This document shows positions 55,103 to 63,987 of a DNA stretch of 64,000 nucleotides, in pieces. The notes under the pieces were generated by a model. That model did not search any database and was not told the DNA's origin. It worked only from the letters and a program-made list of their open reading frames with translations. Source of the DNA: Rufibacter radiotolerans (GTDB taxonomy: Bacteria; Bacteroidota; Bacteroidia; Cytophagales; Hymenobacteraceae); the NCBI RefSeq assembly GCF_001078055.1, contig NZ_CP010777.1:332408-396407 (forward strand). Direction: 5' to 3'. The stretch's first letter is position 1. Every line of letters starts with the position of its first letter. A program made the position numbers and the translations under genes.

Positions 55103-55903
55103 TTAATTCAATAAACGGTCCATTGCTACTATCACTACGGTAAGTCCGCTAAAGACTAAAGGCAGCCATTGTCTGGCCGGGTTAGCCGAAGCAACTTTCG
55201 CTTTGTCTGGTTCTACATAGACAATGTCATTTGATTGCAGGTAGTAGTAAGGAGAGGTGAAAAAGTCTTTTGAATTCAGGTTGATCCTCTTCACTATCTT
55301 CTTCCCCTCTTCTTCCCTGATCACCATCACATTGTGCCTCTTTGCATAGATAGTGAGGTCTCCGGCAAGGCCTAGAGCCTCTAATAGGGTAATTTTCTCA
55401 CTAGGCGCGTTTACCACCGTGGGGTGTGCTACTTCGCCTAGCACGGTTACTTTGTAGTTTAGGTACCTTATGTTAATGATAGGGTCAAGTAACAGTTTCC
55501 GGTTCACCAGGTTTTTGGAGATCTCATCTCTCAGTTGCTTTTTGGTAAGGCCCGCAGCTTTAATATTGCCCAAAATAGGGAACTGGATATAGCCGTCTGA
55601 GTTCACTAAATACCCCGAAACACTAGTGCTTCGCCCAGCCGCCATGTTCACAGATTGTGCATCGCTTTCATTGGGGCTGTTGAAGATCTTACTGGCTTCT
55701 GGGTTAAGGCTACTGACAGAAATACTAAGCAGGTCGTTTTTCTGAATTAAGGGTTCTATTGCTTTGACTTCTGTTGGAATGACGGAGTCTTCCACGTCAT
55801 TAAAGTAGACCACCTTCCTACTATTTACGCAGGCTGTAAAAACAAGTAAGGATAAAAATGTAAAGAAAATATTTAACAAAATATTCTTTAGGCTGAGATT
55901 CAT
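55103..55903 (-). CDS. Polysaccharide export outer-membrane lipoprotein (Wza-like)
   Basis: A 266-residue lipoprotein with signal ending LLVFTAC (lipidated Cys25). Poly_export (ISVSSLNPEASKIFN, YLVNSDGYIQFPILGNIKAAG) is followed by one SLBB domain (VTVLGEVAHPTVVNAPSEKITLLEALGLAGDLTIYAKRHNVMVIREEEG) and a C-terminal hydrophobic helix (WLPLVFSGLTVVIVAMDRLL) in the outer membrane. It is the first gene of the exopolysaccharide operon and the likely exit channel. No consensus promoter box was found in the 108 bp upstream. Confidence 0.93.
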   Translation of the reverse strand: MNLSLKNILLNIFFTFLSLLVFTACVNSRKVVYFNDVEDSVIPTEVKAIEPLIQKNDLLSISVSSLNPEASKIFNSPNESDAQSVNMAAGRSTSVSGYLVNSDGYIQFPILGNIKAAGLTKKQLRDEISKNLVNRKLLLDPIINIRYLNYKVTVLGEVAHPTVVNAPSEKITLLEALGLAGDLTIYAKRHNVMVIREEEGKKIVKRINLNSKDFFTSPYYYLQSNDIVYVEPDKAKVASANPARQWLPLVFSGLTVVIVAMDRLLN

Positions 55904-56011
55904 ATCCTTCTTATGGTTAGGTAAATGACGTTAAGGATTAAGCTTTATTTAATGGTTTTATTAGGTTTAGCTGCTGCTATCCTGCTTTATTTTTTAAAGG
56001 TGTCTATCGGG

Positions 56012-58372
56012 CTATTTTAAAAGCAGGAGCCTTACTGCCTTAGCATAGGCGGCCGTTGTCTCAAGCCTCACAAAATACAGCCCCCGGGTGAGCTGGCTCC
56101 CGTCCACCTCGGCTGTGATTAGGTCTCCTGGGGGCGCGGTTCCCTGTTTAAGGACCCGTAATTTTTTGCCCATCTCATTGTATAGCGCCAAGGTATAGTC
56201 TCCGCCCCCCGGTAAGGAGAAGCGGGTGGTTGTGCTTGAAGAAAAAGGGTTCTGGGAGGCAGTAAGAAAAGCTTCTCCTTTTGCCGGCCCCGCCTTCAGC
56301 CCGGTAACGGCCAGACTGCTGGAAGCGGCCTGGGCAGTGGTAGCCCCGTCAGAGACCAGCCAGCCCACAGCCTTCAGACTGGTGGATGACGTGACGTTGG
56401 TGGCCATGATCACCGTCTCTGGGTTATAGTTTTCCTTGCTGCTGGAAACGTAGTTGTAAAGGCCTTTAATAAGCGTAAAAGCCCCGCCAAAGGTAATATT
56501 GGTGATAGGAGACTCTTTGTAAAGAATATCACCACCGCTCTCCAGCGAGGAGTAAATAATCTTCAGCTTGCCAGTGGTCTCATTCAAAATAACACAGGGC
56601 CGGGTGCCCCCGTCATTGGTCACTTCATAGGCGTTGTCCCAGACGCCGGTAGGGCGGCGCACCAGTAAGGCGAGTTTGGGGTAGCCTAACGTCTCATAAC
56701 TGGTTTTCACCGCGCAGTACAGGGTCCCGTCTGAGGCTACCTTCATGTTCAGATGGTCATCGGCAAAGCCGGTGCCTATATTGAGGGCCGATTGAGAGGC
56801 CGGTAATTCATCATCAGTCCAGGTGCCAGGGTCTGTGCCGTTGGCGTGGGTCCTGAACCCAAACCGTCTGGTATTCTGGTTAGACCAGAGAACCCCTATC
56901 TTGCCGGGCATGGCAATCACGGCGCAGATATCATCGTCCTGTATACCGGAGGCAAGGGCAATGGGCTTGCTCCAGGTGGTGTACGGCAAATCGCTCCAGC
57001 GCACCAGCACCGCGCTGGAACTGTCCGAGGCAATCCACATGCGGCCATTGCCGTCCACGTCCAGGGTGGCGGTTTCTGTTCCTTGTTCAAACGTAAGTGA
57101 TACCCGGGCGGGCTGCGTCTGCCACAGCTGGTAAGTGCCCGTGGCGGGTACGTACTGGAGGTTCACCAGATAAGAGGTGTTGTTGCCCCTAAACAGCAGT
57201 ATGTGGGTAAGGTCACCTACCTTCTTGCAGTCAGCGCGGGCAGAGGTGCCGGCAGAGACTTTGAGTTGGCGGGTCCAGGAGGTGCCGTCCAGGCGCCACA
57301 GGTAAATGCCGGTGCTGTCTGGTAAGACGGTCCAATACTTGCCGGCATGCGCCCACGTTTTTGCCTGGGGCTTGTCTGCCGTACTGGTGGTAATAGGCAG
57401 TGGGGTAAGGCTAGTGACGGTCGCAAAGCCGGGTTGGGAAGTGACGGGCTGGTTAATAGTATAAGTCTGGCCACTGGTATAGCCGCCTGTAAGGGAGTTG
57501 CCCGCTAAATCTTTGATGCCCGTGCCGGAAGCCTTTAGATCCAGGCGAAGGGTGCCGTCACCAGCTACCCCGGTCACGGTCACGTCATAGGCAATATTAT
57601 CTCCGTTAACAGGGGTTACGGAGGAAATGGTGCCCATAGCAGACCCGGTGGCGCTGAGGGAGAAGTCTGCCAGATCCACGCCTTTCACCTTTTCTGAGAA
57701 GGTAGTCCTGAAGGTAAGTTGTGTGTCTGCCGTAATGTCTGTGGAAGGGCTTTGCCGGTCAATACCCACTACCGTTGGGGGGGTTCTGTCCTGGGAGACT
57801 AACTCCAGGTCAAAGGCCATGTCTGGGGTATTGATTTTCCGTTGGTGTACCTCTATCGCTACCAGGTTAACGCCCGGCACAAAAGCGGAGCCCTTGAACG
57901 TGAAGGTTTGTATTTTGGAGCCGTTGTCACTGGCGTCTTTTGTAGCCACCGTGTTGTAGGCAATGGGGCCGGTGGGCATGTTATTGCGCAGTACCTCTAT
58001 GCCGTTCACATACACCACCAGGCCATCGTCGCGCTTTACGTTGGCGGTTATGGTGCCCAGCGCAGAAGGGTCTGCCACGGAAATGGTTTTGCGGAAGTAC
58101 GTGGTGATGTATTTATTGGCGGCGGGGCCTGAGTTTATCAGTGTAGCGGCATCCTCAATTCCGTAGCCAAATTTACCTACCCCCGTTTTCCAGCCGGATT
58201 CATCAAAGGTGCCTTCTGGGGCAGGTAACTGACTACGCCAAACGGTGCCCTGGTTAGACCCGTTGTCCAGATATTTCCAGGCAGAGCCTAAAGAGACCAG
58301 GGTTGTCTGCCCGACTACCTGAATGGCCAACAGCGTAGCCAGAGCGAATAGGAAAGTAAATTTAGCATGCAT
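56012..58372 (-). CDS. Secreted T9SS type A sorting-domain protein, paralogue 1
   Basis: A 786-residue exported protein (signal peptide FTFLFALATLLAIQVVG). An N-terminal jelly-roll-like region (LVSLGSAWKYLDNGSNQGTVW...SGWKTGVGKFGYG, residues about 22-195) is followed by an Ig-like Big_5-type domain (TPPTVVGIDRQSPSTDITADTQLTFRTTFSEKVKGVD), a BNR/sialidase-like beta-propeller region, and the C-terminal type IX secretion signal (YTLALYNEMGKKLRVLKQG...LTRGLYFVRLETT). It is 45-50% identical in pattern to the neighbouring paralogue. The ligand is unknown. Confidence 0.82.
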   Translation of the reverse strand: MHAKFTFLFALATLLAIQVVGQTTLVSLGSAWKYLDNGSNQGTVWRSQLPAPEGTFDESGWKTGVGKFGYGIEDAATLINSGPAANKYITTYFRKTISVADPSALGTITANVKRDDGLVVYVNGIEVLRNNMPTGPIAYNTVATKDASDNGSKIQTFTFKGSAFVPGVNLVAIEVHQRKINTPDMAFDLELVSQDRTPPTVVGIDRQSPSTDITADTQLTFRTTFSEKVKGVDLADFSLSATGSAMGTISSVTPVNGDNIAYDVTVTGVAGDGTLRLDLKASGTGIKDLAGNSLTGGYTSGQTYTINQPVTSQPGFATVTSLTPLPITTSTADKPQAKTWAHAGKYWTVLPDSTGIYLWRLDGTSWTRQLKVSAGTSARADCKKVGDLTHILLFRGNNTSYLVNLQYVPATGTYQLWQTQPARVSLTFEQGTETATLDVDGNGRMWIASDSSSAVLVRWSDLPYTTWSKPIALASGIQDDDICAVIAMPGKIGVLWSNQNTRRFGFRTHANGTDPGTWTDDELPASQSALNIGTGFADDHLNMKVASDGTLYCAVKTSYETLGYPKLALLVRRPTGVWDNAYEVTNDGGTRPCVILNETTGKLKIIYSSLESGGDILYKESPITNITFGGAFTLIKGLYNYVSSSKENYNPETVIMATNVTSSTSLKAVGWLVSDGATTAQAASSSLAVTGLKAGPAKGEAFLTASQNPFSSSTTTRFSLPGGGDYTLALYNEMGKKLRVLKQGTAPPGDLITAEVDGSQLTRGLYFVRLETTAAYAKAVRLLLLK

Positions 58373-58718
58373 AACCTATACTTCTGCGCGTGGAGAAAGG
58401 AGGCTGAGAGTTCTTTTGGGAAAGAAGAGGCCAGAACTGTAGTGCGTTTACTTCACTGGGGTGCGTGAAATAAACCAATCAGAAAAATATTTCCTGCTTT
58501 TAACCAGCTAAGGATCCTGTAAAGGGCCAACGCTGTAAAAGCATCCGGTGGAGCTAGCTTAATTATTTTTATTAACTTAAATTACTATTAATTATGTATT
58601 AAACCAAATTTTAACTAAAAATTTATAACAATATTTATCTTTAATATACATATTTGAATATATTTAGTTTGTAGAATGTGGAATTATTTTTCAACAAATG
58701 CTGAAGGAGTAAGAAGTG

Positions 58719-58755
58719 CGTTTTGAGGCTGTTTTTTGAAAAACGGCCCCAAAAT
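58719..58755. repeat. Intergenic GTTTT-type palindrome, copy 18
   Basis: GCGTTTTGAGGCTGTTTTTT and AAAAACGGCCCCAAAAT, with mismatches. It lies 347 bp upstream of the 58372 gene, next to copy 19. Confidence 0.55.
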
Positions 58756-58857
58756 AGATAGAGTGAATTTTTCGAGAAGAGGTATGTGGCGCCCCAGAGG
58801 AGTAGTTCTTAGGTAATAGATTTCCCATGATTCCATAACCTTCAGGTTGGAAGGCTA

Positions 58858-58925
58858 TTGAAGAAGCATGTCTGTTTTGGGCCTGTTTTTAAGAAAAGAG
58901 GCCCAAAACAGACATGCTTCTTCAA
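58858..58925. repeat. Intergenic GTTTT-type palindrome, copy 19 (32-nt arms, one mismatch)
   Basis: The core CTGTTTTGGGCCTGTTTT is extended by TTGAAGAAGCATGT, mirrored exactly on the right. The only mismatch is in the inner AAAAGAGG. It lies 33 bp after the stop of the 58959 gene and may serve as its terminator. Confidence 0.85.
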
Positions 58926-58958
58926 GTCAGCAAAATTAACCTATCAGGTAAGTTTGGA

Positions 58959-61271
58959 TTACCGCGTGCGCACCAGTTTAAGGGTCTTTTTCTCGCCAGT
59001 AGCGGTCATTAACCGGACAATGTAGAGGCCTTCCTGCAGGCTAGATCCGTCAATAGTGGTGGTGGTCACTTCCCCGGCCTGCGCTACTCCTTCCTTCAAA
59101 AGCCCCACCTGCAAACCGTTCCTGTCATAAAGAGCCACTGAATATTCCCCGCCCTGTGGAAGGGTGAACGTGAGGGTATTGCTCTGGGTGAAAGGATTGG
59201 TAGAAGCGGAAAGCTGCGTAGAAACGGGGGCGGTATAACTGGCTGCCACGGCAGTGGCGGTAGTACCTCCGTCAGAAAACAACCAGCCTACAGCCTTCTC
59301 AGTGTTAGAGGCCAGTACCACCGTTTCTGGGTTATATGGGTCTTTGGCACCGGTCACGTTGTTGTAATCGCCTTGAATTAAGGTATTGGCAGACCCGAAG
59401 GAAATATTGGAAGTAGAGGACTCTTTATAAAGAATGTCACCGCCGTTTTCTACAGAAGTATACAGCACCCTAAGCTTGCCGGCGGCCTCATTGAGCGTGA
59501 CTATCCCGCGGGTACCGCCATTGGTGCCCTCCGTAGTAACGGTATAGGCATTGTCCCAGGTGCCGGCTGGGCGGCGTACCAGCAAGATCACTTTGGCATA
59601 GCCGGGGGTGTCATAGCCGGTTTTCGCGGCGCAGTACAAGGTCCCGTCTGAGGCCACTTTCATGTTCAGGTGGTCATCGGCGAAGCCTGCCCCCTTGCTA
59701 AGCGCTGATTGGGAGGCCGGAGATTCATCTGCGGTCCAGGTGCCGGGGTCTGTGCCATTGGCGTGGGTCCTGAACCCAAACCGCTTAGTGCTTTGGTTAG
59801 ACCATAGTACCCCAATTTTACCGGGCATGGCGGTCACGGCGCAGATGTCATCACTGGTAAGGCCAGAAGCAACGGTGATGGGGCTGCTCCAACTCTTGTA
59901 AGGCGAATCGCTCCAGCGGACTTCCGCCGCTGAGGGGCTATCACTGGCAATCCACATGCGGCCGTTGCCGTCTACGTCAAGAGTGGCGGTTTCAGCACTA
60001 GAGTTCAGGGAAAGCGCTACCCGGTTAGGTTGGGTTTTCCAAAATTGGTAGGTACCAGAGGAAGACACGTACTCAATGTTTACCAGGTAAGAAGTACTGC
60101 TGCCCCTAAACAACAGGATATGGGTTACATCACCCACCTTTTTACAATCAGCGCGGGAAGAGGAGGAATTGACCCGCAGCAGTTTGGTCCAGGTAGTGCC
60201 ATCCAGACGGAACAGGTAGGTACCGTCGCCTGAAGAGAGTACGGCCCAGTGTTTCCCGGCGTGGGTCCAGGTTTTAGACTGGGGCTTCTCTGCCGTGTTT
60301 TTGGTAATGGAAACCGAACTCAAGGAAGTTACGCCGGCTGGGCTAGGTTGGGTAGTGGATTTTTGGATAGTGTAGGTCTGGCCTGCGGTGTAGCCGCCAC
60401 TAATGGCATTGCCGGCCATGTCCTGGATGCCGGTGCCGGAAGCCTTTAGGTCCAGACGAAGGGAACCCTCACCGGACACGCCGGTTACCTGCACGTCATA
60501 GGCTATATTATCCGCATTAACGGCGGTTACGCTGCCAATTGACCCAACTGCGCTCCCGGTGGCGGTTAAGGTAAAGTCATCTGCGCTAACGCCCTGTACT
60601 TTCTCAGAAAAAGTTGCCCTAAACGTTAGTTGGGTGGCGCTGGTAGTGCTTTCACTGGGGTTTTGCCGGTTTATGCCAGAGACCGTGGGAGCGGTCACAT
60701 CTCCCGGCTGGGCTCCTCCGGAAGCTTTAAGTTCCAGGTCAAAGGATAAATCTGAGCTGCTGGCAGATTTTTGGTGAACCTCTACGGCTATGACATTGGT
60801 GCCGCTGGCAAAGGAAGAGGCATTAATGGTAAAGGGAACGGTGGCCTCCCCGCTACTTGAGGCCAAGGTAGTATAGGAAACGGGCCCGGTGGGCATCGTG
60901 GACCTGAACACCTCCACGCCGTTCACATAAACCACAGCCCCGTCATCCCGCTTCAGGTTCCCTGAGTAGGAGGTGTTGAGGGAGGCGTCTGTAATAGAGA
61001 TGGCTTTCCTAAAATAGGTGGTAATGTATTTGTTGCTTGAGTTGCCTCCGTAACTCACCACCGTAGCCTCATCGCCATCACCATAGCCTAATTCCCCAGC
61101 CCCTGACTTCCAACCGGAATCATCAAAAGAGGTGGCTTGCCAGGCCGTACCCTGGTTGGAACCATTATCAAGGTACCGCCAAGTGGAGCCAAAGGAGACA
61201 AGTGTGGTTTGGGCCGCTAATGGGAAGGAGAGGAGAAGCGTAATTACTGAGAAAAGAGTAAGCTTTTTCAT
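58959..61271 (-). CDS. Secreted T9SS type A sorting-domain protein, paralogue 2
   Basis: A 770-residue exported protein (signal peptide LFSVITLLLSFPLAAQ). It repeats the architecture of paralogue 1 in order: jelly-roll-like region (LVSFGSTWRYLDNGSNQGTAW), Ig-like domain (APTVSGINRQNPSESTTSATQLTFRATFSEKVQGVS), BNR-like propeller (AGKHWAVLSSGDGTYLFRLDGTTWTKLLRV), and T9SS sorting signal (YSVALYDRNGLQVGLLKEG...LQEGLYIVRLMTA). High repetition of the pattern NGRMWIASDSPSAAEVRW shows a recent tandem duplication. It may bind surface glycans; no catalytic residues stand out. Confidence 0.82.
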   Translation of the reverse strand: MKKLTLFSVITLLLSFPLAAQTTLVSFGSTWRYLDNGSNQGTAWQATSFDDSGWKSGAGELGYGDGDEATVVSYGGNSSNKYITTYFRKAISITDASLNTSYSGNLKRDDGAVVYVNGVEVFRSTMPTGPVSYTTLASSSGEATVPFTINASSFASGTNVIAVEVHQKSASSSDLSFDLELKASGGAQPGDVTAPTVSGINRQNPSESTTSATQLTFRATFSEKVQGVSADDFTLTATGSAVGSIGSVTAVNADNIAYDVQVTGVSGEGSLRLDLKASGTGIQDMAGNAISGGYTAGQTYTIQKSTTQPSPAGVTSLSSVSITKNTAEKPQSKTWTHAGKHWAVLSSGDGTYLFRLDGTTWTKLLRVNSSSSRADCKKVGDVTHILLFRGSSTSYLVNIEYVSSSGTYQFWKTQPNRVALSLNSSAETATLDVDGNGRMWIASDSPSAAEVRWSDSPYKSWSSPITVASGLTSDDICAVTAMPGKIGVLWSNQSTKRFGFRTHANGTDPGTWTADESPASQSALSKGAGFADDHLNMKVASDGTLYCAAKTGYDTPGYAKVILLVRRPAGTWDNAYTVTTEGTNGGTRGIVTLNEAAGKLRVLYTSVENGGDILYKESSTSNISFGSANTLIQGDYNNVTGAKDPYNPETVVLASNTEKAVGWLFSDGGTTATAVAASYTAPVSTQLSASTNPFTQSNTLTFTLPQGGEYSVALYDRNGLQVGLLKEGVAQAGEVTTTTIDGSSLQEGLYIVRLMTATGEKKTLKLVRTR

Positions 61272-62451
61272 GATGGAGAATACTTTTCAATGGAAGCGCA
61301 TTATTTGTTGGAGGATATTACAGGAAGGCTTCTCTACAGGAGGGAAGGATGGTTGGAAGTAATTAGTTGGGATTGACTACACTGCCCACGAGCCTGCTTT
61401 AGAAGCCTAGGCGTCTGGGGTGTGCATATTTAGTTGAGCCCTGGTGGGCTATGTACTTGGCGGATGGTAGACGATACTCTTTTGCAGGTACATAATCTGG
61501 CTCCTATACTAAGTGGTATATAATTCAGGATGAAATGGTATAAAGTAAACCTGGTTTTGAAGGAATATCCTTAAAACCAGATAAATAGATGGGGGACGAC
61601 AGGCAGAACTAACAAAAAAGTATACGGGCTGATTATCTGTTAGGTGATAAATATTGAGAAAATAATTATAAAATAATGGAAAATAGGTACTTAAAGAGCC
61701 TATTCAGTAGTGAAATTTTCAACTATTAGAATAACTACTGATACACACTAGGAATAACTTCTGGGAAAGGCTCGGTATGAAGCAACGGGGAAGGGGTTTG
61801 TACTTAGTTGTTTTCTGAGGATTAATACTTGAGTTGACAGAGCTACTTGTTATTGTCTTCTCCTTTAGCTCTCCCAGCAGGTTTGCGCAAGCTTCTGGCT
61901 TCACTCCTTTAAATTAAATAGCTGGGCTTGCCAACCATCATCAGATAGCAAGAATATTGAACGGCTCATGAATAGGGAGCCAGAAGTGGTTGGAAGCCAA
62001 AGACAGAACCGGCCTGCCTGAGAAATTTGGTGACTTTGGATGAGGCATTGCCCTATGTCCATACTTCAGGCACACGAAACGAGGTGGCCACTAAATTTAT
62101 TGTTTTAAATTATCTGATAAATACGGATTTAATTAAGAAAATAGGCAATAAATAGAGGTTAATTACTGTGAAATGTTAAAACAATATATAGGGTATTAAC
62201 ACTTGTCTTATTGTATGTAATAAGAGGTTTTTTTGCCAAGTATGCAAATTGGATAGAAGGGAGAGGAGAAAATGTGGGAAATTAAACTTTAAAGCGGGTT
62301 TTTAGGCTTAAAAATGGTTATCCACAAAAAAGTTTGGTACTTAAGTATTAAAAATTATTGTAAAACAAACAAAATAGGGGTAAAAATAGACAATTTCAAG
62401 AACTACGTATGAAGTTTTGAATGGTTTCACTTTTCGTAAAAAATTTGTTTC
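61272..62451. other. AT-rich gene-free region upstream of the lyase
   Basis: About 1.2 kb with no credible gene. The GC content is visibly lower than in the genes. A stem-loop at 61550-61581 pairs CTGGTTTT-GAAGGA with TCCTT-AAAACCAG. In 61960-62100 the plus strand can be read for a short stretch as AKDRTGLPEKFGDFG, slightly like a transposase fragment but broken by stops. It may be a decayed insertion; support is weak. Confidence 0.4.
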
Positions 62452-62459
62452 TAAGTTTG
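62452..62459 (+). promoter_or_regulatory. -7 box of the polysaccharide lyase gene
   Basis: TAAGTTTG matches TAnnTTTG exactly, 48 bp before the chosen ATG. It lies inside the longer open frame that starts at 62417, which argues that the longer start is not used. No clear -33 element. Confidence 0.5.
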
Positions 62460-62506
62460 TACTACGAGATTCATTTACAAACAGTTACAAAACTTTTTAC
62501 AAACAG

Positions 62507-63811
62507 ATGAAATTTAAAATCAATCGCGCATTACTACCCATTTTTATGGGAGCAATTTTCTTTTCATGTGAGAAAAATGAACTAGATGAAATGAATGTAA
62601 ATTCAGAAAATGCTAGTTCATTAACCAGTTCTAATTTAATATTTGAGGAGACATTTGAAGGTTCAAATCCTTTTTCTACTGCCCATTCTATGGAAGTAGG
62701 AGATTGGGATTACGCCCTTCAATATGTGTCTAGCCCAGTTTATCAAGGCACGAAAGCAGCCCGTTTTGAAATTCGGGAAGATCAGCCCCTTATCAAGGAT
62801 GGCAAGAGAGCTGAGGTAGTGATTGTAAAAGGTTCTGAAGGTGATATTGGAAAGAACACCTGGTATTCTTTTGCGGCTTTTTTCCCTACTGATTATGAGT
62901 ATGATGATGCCCGTGAAGCCATCAACCAATGGTACCAGGACGGAAGCCCTTCTACTTCTATCCGTATCCAAAGAGACCGTATCATCCTAGAGGCAGGTAC
63001 TACTAGTGGCAATATTGTAGAACATGACCTGGGTGCTGTTCCTAAAGGCAAGTGGACTGATTTCGTTTTCCACTTCATCCACTCTACTGGTTCAGACGGC
63101 CTGATAGAAGTTTGGTTGAATGGTGCTAAAGTGAAAACCATCACTGGTGGTAACATGTATAATGATGTGCTTCCTAAGTGGAAAGTTGGTATCTACAAGT
63201 CGGCCTTCAAATACGGTACTTCTGATGTAACCAAGAGAGTTCTCTATTATGATAACATCCGGGTAGGTAATGAAAAAGCCACTTTGGAAGAAATGAGAGC
63301 CGGTTCAAGTGCAGGTACTACCGCTACAACTGAGCCTACTACAGATGCTACTACCGGTACAACCACAGGTACTACTACTGGAACAACCACAGGAACTACT
63401 ACCACTGGAACTACTACCACTGGAACTACTACCACTACCAGCGGAACGCAGCAAGTGGTAAGCTACACCCTTGTGAACGCTACTACAGATAAGGATATCA
63501 TGACCATAACTGAGGGAGCTACCATTAGCATGAGTGCTGTGGGTACATCCAAATTCAACATCCGGGCTAACACTAACCCAGGTACAGTTGGCGTTGTGAA
63601 ATTCGACCTGACAGGCGCCGCAACTAAGTCTAGATTAGATGATGTGGTACCTTATGCCTTGTTTGGTGATGACAGAAACGGTGATTACTATAACTGGTCT
63701 GGAGTAGTGGGATCCTATACGCTAACTGCCACTCCTTTCGCCGGAAACAAAGACAAAGTAGGTGCTGCCACAGGACCAGCTTACACTGTTAAATTCAACA
63801 TTGCTAAATAG
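62507..63811 (+). CDS. Lipoprotein polysaccharide lyase (PF14099-like) with C-terminal accessory domain
   Basis: A 434-residue protein. The ATG at 62507 gives a signal ending FMGAIFFSC (Cys21) followed by acidic EKNELDE, as in surface lipoproteins of this phylum. Residues about 45-260 match the polysaccharide-lyase group PF14099 (heparin lyase I / PL20 glucuronan lyase): LIFEETFEG, GKRAEVVIV, TWYSFAAFFPTDYEY, INQWYQDG, WLNGAKVKTITGG. A Thr/Gly repeat linker leads to a beta-rich domain (FNIRANTNPGTVGVVKFDLTG, PYALFGDDRNGDYYNW, SYTLTATPFAG) common in Cytophagales glycan-active proteins. It cleaves uronic-acid polymers, perhaps the adjacent locus's product. Confidence 0.8.
   Translation: MKFKINRALLPIFMGAIFFSCEKNELDEMNVNSENASSLTSSNLIFEETFEGSNPFSTAHSMEVGDWDYALQYVSSPVYQGTKAARFEIREDQPLIKDGKRAEVVIVKGSEGDIGKNTWYSFAAFFPTDYEYDDAREAINQWYQDGSPSTSIRIQRDRIILEAGTTSGNIVEHDLGAVPKGKWTDFVFHFIHSTGSDGLIEVWLNGAKVKTITGGNMYNDVLPKWKVGIYKSAFKYGTSDVTKRVLYYDNIRVGNEKATLEEMRAGSSAGTTATTEPTTDATTGTTTGTTTGTTTGTTTTGTTTTGTTTTTSGTQQVVSYTLVNATTDKDIMTITEGATISMSAVGTSKFNIRANTNPGTVGVVKFDLTGAATKSRLDDVVPYALFGDDRNGDYYNWSGVVGSYTLTATPFAGNKDKVGAATGPAYTVKFNIAK
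63345..63446 (+). repeat. Thr/Gly tandem repeat in the lyase gene
   Basis: Degenerate repeats of ACT/ACC/ACA with GGT/GGA encode GTTTGTTTGTTT-like linker between catalytic and accessory domains. Such tracts vary in length by slippage, keeping frame in threes. Confidence 0.8.
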
Positions 63812-63951
63812 TAAAAGTTGTCTTACGGCCTAACTGCCCCTTGCTACTTTCAATGAATCTCAATAAGCTCTGGAATCTCAAGATGTGAGATTGGATTGCT
63901 GAAATCATAGAAGAGGTTGTTAAGTCAAAGCTAATCCGGGTGACCGGTATG

Positions 63952-63987
63952 AAAAAAGGAGCCGCTAACATTAGCGGCTCCTTTTTT
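63952..63987 (+). terminator. Terminator at the window's right end
   Basis: 17-nt arms AAAAAAGGAGCCGCTAA pair perfectly around CA, and the right arm ends in seven Ts. It lies 141 bp after the lyase stop and could end transcription from either side. Confidence 0.85.

Larger units (their letters stand above)
58373..58958. other. Interval between the two T9SS paralogues
   Basis: 586 bp with no gene. The part from about 58550 to 58700 is very AT-rich and probably holds the promoter of the 58372 gene; CAAATTTTA (minus TAAAATTTG) near 58607 is one base off the -7 consensus. It contains two GTTTT palindromes, at 58719 and 58858. Confidence 0.5.

Noticed and set aside
62417..62506. Longer N-terminus of the lyase
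   Set aside because: A TAnnTTTG promoter box lies inside it and the signal peptide begins only at 62507.
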